Assembly: GCF_000013445.1 (NCBI RefSeq)
Contig: NC_007796.1
Location: forward strand, 2,330,936-2,394,935
DNA: 64,000 nt
Source: Methanospirillum hungatei JF-1
GTDB lineage: Archaea > Halobacteriota > Methanomicrobia > Methanomicrobiales > Methanospirillaceae
Direction: 5' to 3'
In this document: positions 37,351-46,305 of the stretch, one piece after another
Layout: each line of letters opens with the position of its first letter
Position numbering within the stretch: the first letter of the stretch is position 1
Translations under genes and position numbers: made by a program
The notes under the pieces: model-generated
The model's input: the letters and a program-made list of their open reading frames with translations, nothing else
Database searches by the model: none
Told to the model about the DNA's origin: nothing

Positions 37351-38283
37351 TCAGGAATCATATATTTCAGGATTTTGCCACTGCTTTAATGTCTTTTGTA
37401 TCGTTTTCTTTCCAAACAGGGTATCCCGAAAGACTGGATCAGGGCGAATCCCGAGTTCTTCTGATACGGCGAATACACATGCATGTTTCACCAGGCAGGC
37501 TCTGCATTTCGGTCCAGGACCGCACCACGTTGAGCCGATGAGGTAGAGTGGCCGATCCAGATCCCAGGGATCTTCAGGTGAGAGCATCCTGGCAAGCCGC
37601 CGTGCTTTCATGGGCGTGATCCCGCTTCCATCCCCACATATCATCCGCCCCAGAACCCGTGAATCAACAATATCACCCACAATATCAAACGGCCCCTGGA
37701 TAATCCCCAGGTCTTTTAATGTGCCAACAATAAGACATGCAATTGACCGGGGAATTCTGAGGAGTAAGAGCCGTTTGTATACCGACTCCGGATCCTGCTC
37801 ATATCCGATCCATATCTGCCGGCCGTCACCTGCATAAAATCTGATCATCAGGGTAGCTATCGTATAAAGCCGGGAGTGAATCTTTGGTTCGGGATGGAGG
37901 TTATAATCAAAAAAACGTTCATCCCATCCCTCCTGGGTGTGATCAACAATCTCCTGCCACAGGGATTCAGGATTGTCCAAAACCTCCTCGGTGAAAAAAA
38001 CCACATTATCCCATACATCCGTCTTTCCTGATCGATATTCAAGAAAACAAGCACATAAAAATGCATTTGCCTCTTTTCTGGTCATCTCTGATGAAAAAGT
38101 ATCAGTGAGCAGGAAAGAGTCAGGAGCACGAAACCGTGGATGCTCCCTCGTCAGTCTGAACAAGGAATCAGATACGATCTGAAGTACTTCTCCGGTAACC
38201 TGGCTTATTTCAGCAGGATCCTGACCGGATACAGAACTCATGAGAGGGATTAACCGGGCCATGCGGGGGGTATGCTGTGTCAT
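37351..38283 (-). CDS. Endonuclease III-like [4Fe-4S] protein, function unknown
   Basis: 310 residues. Near the C-terminus are four cysteines, C254-x5-C260-x2-C263-x5-C269 in STWCGPGPKC then RACLVKHAC. This is close to the C-x6-C-x2-C-x5-C cluster loop of endonuclease III/MutY DNA glycosylases. The middle has a helical region (GTLKDLGIIQGPFDIVGDIVDSRVLGRMI) where a helix-hairpin-helix would be, but the usual catalytic Lys and Asp cannot be placed confidently. It overlaps the MobB-like gene by four bases, which hints at a cofactor-related rather than a repair role. Assignment beyond Fe-S protein is weak. Confidence 0.6.
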   Translation of the reverse strand: MTQHTPRMARLIPLMSSVSGQDPAEISQVTGEVLQIVSDSLFRLTREHPRFRAPDSFLLTDTFSSEMTRKEANAFLCACFLEYRSGKTDVWDNVVFFTEEVLDNPESLWQEIVDHTQEGWDERFFDYNLHPEPKIHSRLYTIATLMIRFYAGDGRQIWIGYEQDPESVYKRLLLLRIPRSIACLIVGTLKDLGIIQGPFDIVGDIVDSRVLGRMICGDGSGITPMKARRLARMLSPEDPWDLDRPLYLIGSTWCGPGPKCRACLVKHACVFAVSEELGIRPDPVFRDTLFGKKTIQKTLKQWQNPEIYDS

Positions 38284-38975
38284 GACTGTAATAAGGGATG
38301 GAGTAATTTGAGTGCCTCAGAAAAGACTTCAACATCAGCATGAAGGGCAGGCATGGCCATGACCAGGTACACCGGGTACCGATCATCATACACCCACCTC
38401 TGTACCCTGGCACGTATTCCTGAAATCCGGTGATCACCTGCATATTGCTCCTCTATCTGTGAACAAAGGCCTGCTGCCTGAACATAATCAGAAGTATATC
38501 CGGTCCAAGATACGATCTGACAATGCAGGTATTCCTCACTCAATTCTTTCATAAGACCAGCCATAGTATACCAGTCATCAAACTGATCAAGGGCCGCCAG
38601 AACGTCAGGGATTTGCGGATTTTTTAACAGGTATTTCCCGTCCAGGTCACCAATAAGTATCTTCTGAAAGGGTCTTTTTTTAAATCCTTCAATTACTGTA
38701 TACCTGATCCCTGAATCTGACAGATGGTTTAACGCATCATCCAGATTGGTACTGTGAAAAGAAGCTGATGTTTTCTCGTCATCTATTCCGATTGCCGGGT
38801 CGGCTCCGGCCTCAAAATGAAGTGTCGTATCCTTCCCAAGTGGAAGAACATTATAATGACTCCCGATATGCTTGATAGTTGCCGTTCTGCCACGATGTAC
38901 AAGATGTGAACAGAGCTCAAGGATGAATGTTGTTTTCCCTGAACCAGACCATCCTGCAATATGAATCACTTTCAT
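38280..38975 (-). CDS. MobB-like molybdopterin-guanine-dinucleotide GTPase with extra C-terminal domain
   Basis: 231 residues. The N-terminal ~140 residues are MobB: P-loop IAGWSGSGKTTF (about 6-17), KHIGSHYN switch region and TVIEGFKKRPFQKI. MobB helps attach GMP to molybdopterin, giving the MGD cofactor that formylmethanofuran dehydrogenase needs. The C-terminal ~90 residues (QIVSWTGYTSD through HADVEVFSEALKLL) are not part of MobB and weakly resemble a degenerate MoaE-type fold, in which case the protein would be a MobB-MoaE-like fusion. It is 3-4 kb from the fwd operon. Confidence 0.7.
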   Translation of the reverse strand: MKVIHIAGWSGSGKTTFILELCSHLVHRGRTATIKHIGSHYNVLPLGKDTTLHFEAGADPAIGIDDEKTSASFHSTNLDDALNHLSDSGIRYTVIEGFKKRPFQKILIGDLDGKYLLKNPQIPDVLAALDQFDDWYTMAGLMKELSEEYLHCQIVSWTGYTSDYVQAAGLCSQIEEQYAGDHRISGIRARVQRWVYDDRYPVYLVMAMPALHADVEVFSEALKLLHPLLQS

Positions 38976-39072
38976 AAAAAAGACACCCCACCCTTACCAA
39001 GAACCTGATCTCATATCAGACACAGAAGTTTTTAAGTAATACTATATCCAATTCCCCTCTTACGGGGTATAT

Positions 39073-40959
39073 ATGGGGGATGAACCGCCATTGATTTTTT
39101 CATCATTTTCACGCAAATTAGCGGCAGTCATACTTTTTGTACTCCTGTTTTCCCTTATTACGCTGGTCATCGTCTGGTACTCGGGGTCACTGGCTACCCT
39201 GGATGAGGAATTTAAAAACCGGCAGAACCTCACCGACCAGATTCTGAAACAATCAGTTATCTGGATTGACCGGGGGATTTCCCTGTATGAACTGCAATAT
39301 ATTCCCTCCTTGGAGCAAGCAATGGATATATACCATACCGCTTATGAAAACTCGGGGGGAGATATCGCAAAGATTAATCTCAGCGCATTAAAAGAGCAGG
39401 TGGATGCACAGCTGGAGGGGACCTATGACTTTTACCTGGTTCATGCCGATGGGCAGGTAGTGAAAAGCACCTTTGTTGAAGATATCGGACTTGACTTTAA
39501 AATGTGGCCGAAGTTTTATTCGGTCGTCTCTGCGATCAGGGAGAATGGCACCTTTGTTCCGGATCGGATGGTGCGGGGATATGCGAAAAATGCACCCATA
39601 CGGAAATTTGCATACATGGGAACCAGTGACAGGAGATATCTGCTAGAAATTAGCAGGTCATTTGACCGGTTACTACCCTACGCATCCGGTGCATCATACA
39701 AAGAACTCATCAATAATCTTCCTGATCTGAATCAGGATATCCGGTCTATTGAACTATACAATTCACGATATGAACTGGTCTCGAAATATCCTGAACCTGC
39801 CGCAAACGAACAGCCAAATGCGGAAACATTGTCGAAAATCATCAGAACATTTGCAGATAATACAAATTATGAAGAGACGGACCCGGTAACCGGAGATATT
39901 ATCCGGTACACCCATCTTCCTATCAGTGATTCAGAGTCACCATCAGCATCCGAGATGTTTCTGGCGGCACGGACGGTATATTCAACTGATGACCGGGATC
40001 ATAAAAAACTGACTCTTACTTTGATTTTTGGTGGCTTCCTGCTCCTCACAGCGATTATTGCAGCCGGGGGAGCCTTTGCCGCGTCACGATACCTGTCCAG
40101 GCCGATCGACCGGATTGTTGAAGATATTCAGCATATCGCAGACGGAGACCTGGACCACCGGATCCGCCCGACCGGATCATCTGAGTTCAATACTATTGAA
40201 AAAGCCATAAACAGCCTTGTAACAAGTCTGAAAGGGACGATTAACAATTTGAAAATGCGGGAGGAAGAGCTGCTTGAGGAACTGGGAAAGAGATGGAAAG
40301 CAGAGGAGAATTATCGGAGACTTTTTGAATCTGCACACGAAGCGATCTTCATCCTGAAAGATACCAGAATTGAGAGTTGCAATAATGCAGCAACTCATCT
40401 TATCGGGATGAACATGAAGGAGATTATCGGGAAAGAACTTTTCGAATTCTCACCACCGACACAACCAGACGGGAGAGATTCCAAAGAGGCATCCCGTGAG
40501 ATAATTCGCCGGGTTACCCAGGGTGATTTATCCATTATTGAATGGGACTTCATGAAGAAAGATGGAAAAATTTTGAATACACAAGCTCAATGCAGCGCTA
40601 TCCTTTCCGGTGATGAAATCCTCGTTATGATAATATTCCGTGATGTAACCGAGCTTTTGGAGATGAGGAAGCGGGAGATTACTGCAATATCCCAGATTGA
40701 AGAGAATCTTGTCAGACTTGCTGCGATAAATGATCAGATCAGAAATCCCCTGGCATCTATCACCATCCTCAATGAGTTGCAGGGCGGGGATTATGAAGAG
40801 AAGATCTTTGAGCAGATTAAGACTATCGATGCTTTAATAAATGAAGTTGATAAAAACTTTGTGAAAACCGATAAAGTCCGTCTTTTCCTGACAAAACACT
40901 ATGGCATACACCCCATCACTCCTAAAGAGGAGAAAGGAAAGAGTCCGGCCCATCGATAA
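39073..40959 (+). CDS. HAMP-PAS sensor without a histidine kinase domain
   Basis: 628 residues. TM1 at about 13-33, an extracellular sensor region (34-310), TM2 at about 313-335, HAMP (336-388), a coiled linker and a PAS domain (about 400-520). The C-terminal ~90 residues occupy the place of the dimerisation helix of a kinase, but the H-box reads INDQIRNPLAS (about 552-562) with Asn/Gln in place of the phospho-accepting His. There is no HATPase domain and the chain ends soon after. This tail type is common in Methanomicrobiales PAS proteins. It likely signals through protein-protein contacts. Confidence 0.75.
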   Translation: MGDEPPLIFSSFSRKLAAVILFVLLFSLITLVIVWYSGSLATLDEEFKNRQNLTDQILKQSVIWIDRGISLYELQYIPSLEQAMDIYHTAYENSGGDIAKINLSALKEQVDAQLEGTYDFYLVHADGQVVKSTFVEDIGLDFKMWPKFYSVVSAIRENGTFVPDRMVRGYAKNAPIRKFAYMGTSDRRYLLEISRSFDRLLPYASGASYKELINNLPDLNQDIRSIELYNSRYELVSKYPEPAANEQPNAETLSKIIRTFADNTNYEETDPVTGDIIRYTHLPISDSESPSASEMFLAARTVYSTDDRDHKKLTLTLIFGGFLLLTAIIAAGGAFAASRYLSRPIDRIVEDIQHIADGDLDHRIRPTGSSEFNTIEKAINSLVTSLKGTINNLKMREEELLEELGKRWKAEENYRRLFESAHEAIFILKDTRIESCNNAATHLIGMNMKEIIGKELFEFSPPTQPDGRDSKEASREIIRRVTQGDLSIIEWDFMKKDGKILNTQAQCSAILSGDEILVMIIFRDVTELLEMRKREITAISQIEENLVRLAAINDQIRNPLASITILNELQGGDYEEKIFEQIKTIDALINEVDKNFVKTDKVRLFLTKHYGIHPITPKEEKGKSPAHR

Positions 40960-41899
40960 TATCTCCGGTGCTTTTTCATTCATCCTTATCATCCTGCTTT
41001 GCCTGCTCTCTGTAGGATCTCCGGCATTTGGAGAACATACCATAAGTTTTGCTGCTTTTGGAGAGATCTCATTCTCGGAAGGAGTCACCGAGGAGAGTGT
41101 CCCTATCAGGCCGGTGGTTGCATTTGACCCTGGCACCGTGAAGATCTGTGCGGTCTTCCCGTTTATGAACATGCAAGACGGGATGCCGGTCGAGGTAGAA
41201 TGGCTCTATAATGACGAATGGTTTTACTCAACCGAAGAGGAATGGGACGAAGGGGAAGAGGGAATCACACACCGGTCAATCTCATGGGAGGATGGCCGTG
41301 AACTGGACCCGGGGATCTACACCCTCCGGTTATTCATAAACGGCCAGCTTGCCCGGTCGGCTGATGTGGAAGTTCTGGCACCAATAGAGGAGGAAACGCC
41401 GAAACCTGCAAGAAACCCTGAAGACCTCATTGATCCTGACCTGATGAAAGCATGGGAGATTCTTGCGTATTCAGATAATGACCTGTTACAAGACCTTGCC
41501 GGCCTTGTTCCTGATTATGGGATAGAACTCAGGCTGACTGACGAGATCGACTCAAACGGGAAATATGTCTATGCAAGCGGTAAGAAAGAACCAGGGAAGG
41601 TTTACATCTCATGGGATTTCTGGAAGAGAAAAACATGGGAAGAGGTGAGCGGAACCATCGCACATGAACTCACGCATGCCGTGCAGCATCTGACCAGTGA
41701 TGAAGAAACATTCGGATGCACCATCGAGCGGGAATATGAAGCATATATGGCAGAATTCTATGTGCTCATGGAGACCGGACGGGAAGATATCCTCATGAAA
41801 TCCTGGTCGGCGATCTACAATCCGAAGACCGGGAAGATTTGGAAGAATGAGCTCTGGAAGGCGCTTCAGGATGCCTATGAAACCTGTCCTGAATACTAA
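40901..41899 (+). CDS. Exported zinc metallopeptidase (HExxH)
   Basis: 332 residues from the ATG at 40901, which overlaps the end of the sensor gene by 59 bases. The true start could be a later codon, but the signal peptide (about 22-43, ISGAFSFILIILLCLLSVGSPAFG) must be kept. A beta-rich N-domain (about 45-155) precedes an alpha-helical catalytic domain with H255-E-L-T-H259 in TIAHELTHAVQH. The following ERE-YEAYMAEFY gives likely third-ligand Glu residues. Gluzincin-like, substrate unknown. It immediately follows the sensor and may be controlled with it. Confidence 0.75.
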   Translation: MAYTPSLLKRRKERVRPIDNISGAFSFILIILLCLLSVGSPAFGEHTISFAAFGEISFSEGVTEESVPIRPVVAFDPGTVKICAVFPFMNMQDGMPVEVEWLYNDEWFYSTEEEWDEGEEGITHRSISWEDGRELDPGIYTLRLFINGQLARSADVEVLAPIEEETPKPARNPEDLIDPDLMKAWEILAYSDNDLLQDLAGLVPDYGIELRLTDEIDSNGKYVYASGKKEPGKVYISWDFWKRKTWEEVSGTIAHELTHAVQHLTSDEETFGCTIEREYEAYMAEFYVLMETGREDILMKSWSAIYNPKTGKIWKNELWKALQDAYETCPEY

Positions 41900-42038
41900 T
41901 TATTTACTCATATGAGGGAAACCCGAGAGTTCCATTGACCCTGGTGCAAAAACGGCTCTTTCTTCTTTCAGTCTGGTGTATAATCATGGATCACAACCTT
42001 TAATCTGTTCCCGCACGAAGTGTACGTTACTAACCGGC

Positions 42039-42524
42039 ATGATTAGCTCGTTCCTTCAGATTGCCTTTGCAGCCATCTGCTGCTGGGTTCTCTTTATCAC
42101 CATTGATATGATCTGGGCACTGCCTCGGGAAGGGGGCGTTGTCGGAGCAAAAGCGATTGCAGCAGCAGTTGAGAAGACTGGAGGAGATCTCAGGGGAGGG
42201 ACCATGATGGGCAATATTGTATCATCCCCTGATGCATCGGCCGGGACCCTTCTTGCTGCCTGTGGAGTATACTGTTTTGGAATACCAGGGGGCCTTATTG
42301 CAACGGTTCTCGTGTATATTGGAAACCGCATCTGTTATGATCCGGGGTATGCCGGGACAACGGGATGTTTTCTGGCAACCTTTATGGTATACCTTGGGAC
42401 CCAGATCGGGATTCCGGCTGAGTTCTTCATCATCGGAATGGTAATTGCCATCCTGACTATACAGGGGATATCTCACCGGCACTCAAGCAGGCTGCTTGGA
42501 GCAATATGGAGGATTCGGAGATGA
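42039..42524 (+). CDS. ehaB: Eha hydrogenase membrane subunit B
   Basis: 161 residues from the ATG at 42039; a GTG 21 codons upstream adds only a polar, non-conserved stretch. Four to five membrane segments, with a conserved-looking loop LRGGTMMGNIVSSPDASAG that is typical of EhaB. EhaB is a core membrane subunit of the ion-translocating module. It is the first visible gene of the eha operon: EhaA, normally just ahead, is not found in the 140 bases upstream. A weak TATA-like TATAAT lies near 41979. The membrane subunits that follow mostly overlap by four bases. Confidence 0.7.
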   Translation: MISSFLQIAFAAICCWVLFITIDMIWALPREGGVVGAKAIAAAVEKTGGDLRGGTMMGNIVSSPDASAGTLLAACGVYCFGIPGGLIATVLVYIGNRICYDPGYAGTTGCFLATFMVYLGTQIGIPAEFFIIGMVIAILTIQGISHRHSSRLLGAIWRIRR

Positions 42525-42847
42525 GCATCGACGGAACAGAAGACCTGCTTGGCTTGATATCCGGCCCATTCTCCTCCTCATATATCAGCCCCCCGTCTGA
42601 GAGTGCTGAACTTGCAGCCCTCATGTGTGGCCTTATTGCTCTCTATGCAGTCATCAGAATCATTCTTGAACAGGATGTCATGCGTAAACTGCCATTCCTG
42701 AATGTATTCAGCTTTGCTGTTTCCGGAATCATGGCCCTTCTCATCCCTCACCCGCTTGGGATTATTGCCGCAGCAACCTATTTTATCGGCTCGACATTTG
42801 AATCAAATGCTATCGCGAGCACGTGGGCCGGAGGGGTGGAGGAATGA
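42506..42847 (+). CDS. ehaC: Eha hydrogenase membrane subunit C (DUF2109-like)
   Basis: 113 residues with about three membrane helices and a polar N-terminal ~30 residues (GPFSSSYISPPSES). Position directly after ehaB, size and hydrophobicity match EhaC. It starts 18 bases inside ehaB (GGAG four bases upstream of the ATG); an ATG at 42521 is an alternative. MrpC/NuoK-like role in the membrane arm is inferred from the complex, not from motifs. Confidence 0.65.
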   Translation: MEDSEMSIDGTEDLLGLISGPFSSSYISPPSESAELAALMCGLIALYAVIRIILEQDVMRKLPFLNVFSFAVSGIMALLIPHPLGIIAAATYFIGSTFESNAIASTWAGGVEE

Positions 42848-43071
42848 ACACCCTGCTCCTGATATTTTGTGCCATTGCCCTTATTGGTGGATTGTATGCA
42901 GGTTTTGCACGGGATCCCTATGCAAAACTTATCGCAATCGGGATTATTGCAGGCGGCGTAATGCCCCTCATTATTGCACGGGGCTATGTTGATGTGGCAG
43001 CAGCCCTTGCTCTCATAATACCACTGTCAACCATTTTTGTACTTCAGCTCTGCAAAAAGGGGGCCGCATGA
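42844..43071 (+). CDS. ehaD: Eha hydrogenase membrane subunit D (DUF2108-like)
   Basis: 75 residues, three membrane helices. The ATG overlaps the stop of ehaC (ATGA), which decides the start over a longer in-frame alternative. Order and size fit EhaD. Small hydrophobic subunit of the ion-pumping arm. Confidence 0.65.
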   Translation: MNTLLLIFCAIALIGGLYAGFARDPYAKLIAIGIIAGGVMPLIIARGYVDVAAALALIIPLSTIFVLQLCKKGAA

Positions 43072-43304
43072 ATCCTGAGTTTTTTGCAGGTCTGATTCTG
43101 CTCATCATCGGGACGTGGATAACCGCTTTTCCCCGTGACCGGGAGTATCTGACTCGTCTTATTAATCTGGAAATTCCAGCCTTCGGACTACTTCTCGTGG
43201 CCTTGTCATTTGATGAGACGCTGGCATTGCTGACATTTATTGCGGTATCAACCCTGACTACTTTTGTTCTCGTACTATTGATCGAAAGGAGGGCAAAGGA
43301 ATGA
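43068..43304 (+). CDS. ehaE: Eha hydrogenase membrane subunit E (DUF2107-like)
   Basis: 78 residues, about three membrane helices (EFFAGLILLIIGTWITAFP at the start, LLTFIAVSTLTTFVLVLLI at the end). Four-base overlaps with ehaD and ehaF. Position and length fit EhaE. Confidence 0.65.
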   Translation: MNPEFFAGLILLIIGTWITAFPRDREYLTRLINLEIPAFGLLLVALSFDETLALLTFIAVSTLTTFVLVLLIERRAKE

Positions 43305-43768
43305 TCCGGTGGATAGGGCGCAACTTTCGGACATTTTCAAACTGGATGTCAACCTATGAAAACCTCGTTGCAGTATACGCTGCACTAGGAATTTTCGTTG
43401 CTATCTGCGGATTGATCATGGTTCCCATGCTTACCTACCATGAGGACCAGATTTATTCTAAAACAATAAACCGTGATTCAACTCTTAATCCCTATGACCG
43501 GGGAGGTATTCCCTTTACAAGGGCAGATGTGAAGGCCCAGTATCCGGAAAACTCCCCGACGGTCGGATTTGTTACGGCATACCTGACGCCACTCTCATGG
43601 TTCCTTGCAAATACAACGCCATATCTTGGAACCACAATCGTTGCACATCCTGGAGGAATCCTTGATGAAATCCTCTATAACACCCGGGGCCTTGATACTG
43701 TGGTCGAGACGAGTATCCTCTTTACTGCATTTGCCATTGCTTCATTCCTGTTCAGGAGGAAAGAATGA
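43301..43768 (+). CDS. ehaF: Eha hydrogenase membrane subunit F (DUF2106-like)
   Basis: 155 residues. One N-terminal membrane segment (about 22-45), a polar external loop with NPYDRGGIPFTRADVKAQYPEN, a second helix, and a closing segment GLDTVVETSILFTAFAIASFLF that resembles MrpB/MbhE-type subunits (the DT(V/L)xE motif). It belongs to the Mrp-like membrane module that couples electron transfer to ion flow. Four-base overlaps on both sides. Confidence 0.7.
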   Translation: MIRWIGRNFRTFSNWMSTYENLVAVYAALGIFVAICGLIMVPMLTYHEDQIYSKTINRDSTLNPYDRGGIPFTRADVKAQYPENSPTVGFVTAYLTPLSWFLANTTPYLGTTIVAHPGGILDEILYNTRGLDTVVETSILFTAFAIASFLFRRKE

Positions 43769-44364
43769 TGGATTTTTATCAGATCGGTCTTTTATGCACC
43801 CTTATCTGTGTAACCATATCATTCATTGCTCTCTTCAGGGAACGGGATGATATCCATAAAATCCTTGTTGTGGACCTGATAGAAACGACAGGCCTTGTTC
43901 TTATCTGTCTTGTCGCAACAGATCTGGCAGAAGCCCTGATCCTCCCCGGTCTTGTGGTCGGTATTTCTGAACTCCTGATGCTGACTGAACTCTATATCAG
44001 AAAGGAGAAACTCCCTCTTCCGGCATATAAACCGATTCGGATCGAGGTCATGCGGACCGCACCACCCATCATCACCTTTGCCCTGGTTGTGTATGGGATT
44101 ATCCTGTCAGGGTTCTCAGGAGGTGCAGTCGCAGGAATAGGACTTGTATTCTACTTCCTCTGTAAGGGATATGAAGAGCGGTTTGCACTGCTTGAAACAA
44201 TATCCGGGTATGCATGGGCACTCTGGATTGTGGCATTCTTTATATTCATGATCTTACCACAGGCCTGGCTTATTGCGGTGATGCTCTCCGGAGGGGCGAT
44301 TCTCGTTAAAGTAACCACCAAGATGGCACTTATCGGCACCATGCAGGAGGGACGGAATGTTTAA
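43765..44364 (+). CDS. ehaG: Eha hydrogenase membrane subunit G (DUF2105-like)
   Basis: 199 residues with about five membrane segments. NuoK/MrpC-like features include a buried Glu in DLIETTGLVLICLVATDLAEAL. Size and place between the F and H subunits match EhaG. Overlaps ehaH by eight bases. Confidence 0.65.
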   Translation: MMDFYQIGLLCTLICVTISFIALFRERDDIHKILVVDLIETTGLVLICLVATDLAEALILPGLVVGISELLMLTELYIRKEKLPLPAYKPIRIEVMRTAPPIITFALVVYGIILSGFSGGAVAGIGLVFYFLCKGYEERFALLETISGYAWALWIVAFFIFMILPQAWLIAVMLSGGAILVKVTTKMALIGTMQEGRNV

Positions 44365-45013
44365 TCTGCCCATTGAAGGAGAGGAACTCTTTGTCCTGGA
44401 GTTCGGGGACATTGTCAATTACTTTAGTCTATACACGACAACCCTGTTCCTGTTTGCGACCGCCTTCATCATCATCGCCATCATCGCACGACCGGAGCGG
44501 CAGACAGATATCGTCTTTGGTACTGATGCGATATACACCAAGGAGATAAATCCGGACAATTTGCGTTTTCAGCGATTTATGGCAATCGCCTGTGGTCTTG
44601 CTACACTTGGGGCAGTGAGCTCAGGCGACCTCTTTAACTTCTCCCTTTTTACCGCACTCATCGGGATAACCAACATCGGGATTGTTGCCGGTGTAAACAA
44701 CCGGTATGTACTGAATGCGGCATATAATTACGGAATCGTTGCGATGGTTGCAACCACGTTCCTTTTTGGCGGTGCAGCAACGGCCCTTGGGACCTGTGGA
44801 ACCCTGTCCATTTGGGAACTTGCCGGCCTTGGGATGGTCCCCCTGGCTGCAAAGATGTTCCTGGTCCTTGGAGTGATGGGAGAAGGAATGGCTCCCTTTT
44901 ATATCGCAAAGGCTGAGATCACCCGGGCACCGGGAGCACCCTATGTACTGATGATCCATGTCAGTTCGCTCCTCATCTTCCTCCGGGTAATTGAGATCAT
45001 TCTGACGGTGTAA
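44357..45013 (+). CDS. ehaH: Eha hydrogenase antiporter-like subunit H
   Basis: 218 residues, about five membrane helices. It is a shortened NuoL/M/N-like subunit: GDLFNFSLFTALIGITNIGIV and AGLGMVPLAAKMFLVLGVMGEGMAPFYIAKAE recall the antiporter core, including the conserved Lys before the membrane helix and a Pro-rich kink. Likely part of the cation channel. Normal EhaH size. Confidence 0.75.
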   Translation: MFNLPIEGEELFVLEFGDIVNYFSLYTTTLFLFATAFIIIAIIARPERQTDIVFGTDAIYTKEINPDNLRFQRFMAIACGLATLGAVSSGDLFNFSLFTALIGITNIGIVAGVNNRYVLNAAYNYGIVAMVATTFLFGGAATALGTCGTLSIWELAGLGMVPLAAKMFLVLGVMGEGMAPFYIAKAEITRAPGAPYVLMIHVSSLLIFLRVIEIILTV

Positions 45014-45015
45014 CA

Positions 45016-45219
45016 ATGAATAAAGAGTCATATCTGGCAGTAACCATAATTACAGCAGTCATCCTCGGGCTTTCGGCATATGCGGTATCCATTGGAACCG
45101 AGCCGGGATGGTTTCCGGTGATCGTTGTGGTTCTGACATTTCCGGTATTCAATCTGGCACTCTTTCTCTGGTGGAATGCATCGAATACAGACGGGGATAT
45201 CCCATTTACCGGGTATTAA
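45016..45219 (+). CDS. ehaI: Eha hydrogenase membrane subunit I
   Basis: 67 residues, two membrane helices (LAVTIITAVILGLSAYAVSI and WFPVIVVVLTFPVFNLALFLWW). Begins two bases after ehaH ends. Identified by position and size only. Confidence 0.6.
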   Translation: MNKESYLAVTIITAVILGLSAYAVSIGTEPGWFPVIVVVLTFPVFNLALFLWWNASNTDGDIPFTGY

Positions 45220-45220
45220 T

Positions 45221-46063
45221 ATGATAACACTGATACTTCCAGCAGTTTTTATCGGCCTTTTGTTTCATGGTATACATCGAAAAGTCATCGCACGGATACA
45301 GGGAAGACCTGGCCCGCCGATCTGGCAGGAGATACTCCATACCTTAAAATTCTCCTTTAAGCAGACATGGATTCCGAAAACGGCAAGCATGCCTATGTTT
45401 GTCTTTATCGTGGCGGTTTCCATAGCCATCTGGACTGGTGCATTCTATATCATCTTCAGTGGCGGCAGTCTGCTCCTCCTCTTCGCGGTATTTATGCTCC
45501 ATAAGATCACCGAACACGGGCTCGGGCTCTCGTCTGGTTCACCATACGGAAAGTTTGGGGCAATACGGTCGGTGATGTCTGCAGCATCAGAGATTCCGCT
45601 CTTTGCAACCATTGCAGGGATATATGTGGTGACCGGTTCCCTGATGATCAGCGATATAACCAGGTATCAGGAGATGCACGGGCCCATGCTCGTCGGGGCA
45701 TTCCCGATAGCCATCGCCATGTACATTGTCATACTCTCCAAGATGCATTATGGCCCGTTCTCAATCATTGAGGCGAAAGAGATCGTATCAGGGAACCGTA
45801 CCGAGCACTTTGGTGTCTGGAGGGCCGGTCTTGAAGTGGCCTATGCATTAAAAACCTTCGTACTTCTGGCAGCATTTGTTCTGCTCTTTATCGGTGCCCT
45901 CCCCTGGTACCTGATGCTCCTTGCAATGCTTATCGTCCTGATATCACTCTCCTTTGTCTGTGCATTCACGCCGATGCTCTCGCCATTTGATGCGGTTGCC
46001 CTGCAGACGGTGATCACCGGGGTCCTCGCAGTGTATATTATCATTCTCGGGGTGATGGGATGA
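45221..46063 (+). CDS. ehaJ: Eha hydrogenase NuoH/EchB-like subunit J
   Basis: 280 residues from the ATG at 45221, one base after ehaI. A longer in-frame GTG start would overlap ehaI and is not needed. About seven to eight membrane helices. NuoH-family hallmarks are HRKVIARIQGRPGPPIWQEI near residues 17-36 and the acidic loop FSIIEAKEIVSGNRTE at about 180-195. It anchors the hydrogenase module to the membrane and passes conformational or ion-coupling signals between them. Confidence 0.88.
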   Translation: MITLILPAVFIGLLFHGIHRKVIARIQGRPGPPIWQEILHTLKFSFKQTWIPKTASMPMFVFIVAVSIAIWTGAFYIIFSGGSLLLLFAVFMLHKITEHGLGLSSGSPYGKFGAIRSVMSAASEIPLFATIAGIYVVTGSLMISDITRYQEMHGPMLVGAFPIAIAMYIVILSKMHYGPFSIIEAKEIVSGNRTEHFGVWRAGLEVAYALKTFVLLAAFVLLFIGALPWYLMLLAMLIVLISLSFVCAFTPMLSPFDAVALQTVITGVLAVYIIILGVMG

Positions 46064-46305
46064 ACCTCATCAGGATAGCTCTTGCTGGAGGAGCACTTAT
46101 TTATGGAGTGTTATTCGGGATTGAACTCGTCAGGGGACATGTACTCTGGCAGGCAGTACTTGGAATTATTGCCGTTGCCGCCCTTGCCCTGCTTCCCTTC
46201 ACCAAAAATGAGCATCAGCTCCATGACGGGGAGATGATTGCAGTCTGGATCTGTATTTTGCTCTTCGGCCTGTATGCGATTTTGAAAAGCGGAGGGCTGG
46301 TATGA
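46060..46305 (+). CDS. Eha hydrogenase small membrane subunit (EhaK/EhaL-like)
   Basis: 81 residues, three membrane helices with a polar turn KNEHQLHDGE between the second and third. The usual operons carry EhaK and EhaL between EhaJ and EhaM; only one such gene is present here and I cannot decide which it is. Four-base overlaps with ehaJ and ehaM. Confidence 0.6.
   Translation: MNLIRIALAGGALIYGVLFGIELVRGHVLWQAVLGIIAVAALALLPFTKNEHQLHDGEMIAVWICILLFGLYAILKSGGLV

Noticed and set aside
41976-42038. A GTG start giving EhaB 21 more residues
   Set aside because: The added stretch is polar with cysteines and unlike EhaB; the ATG at 42039 starts directly with the first membrane helix.
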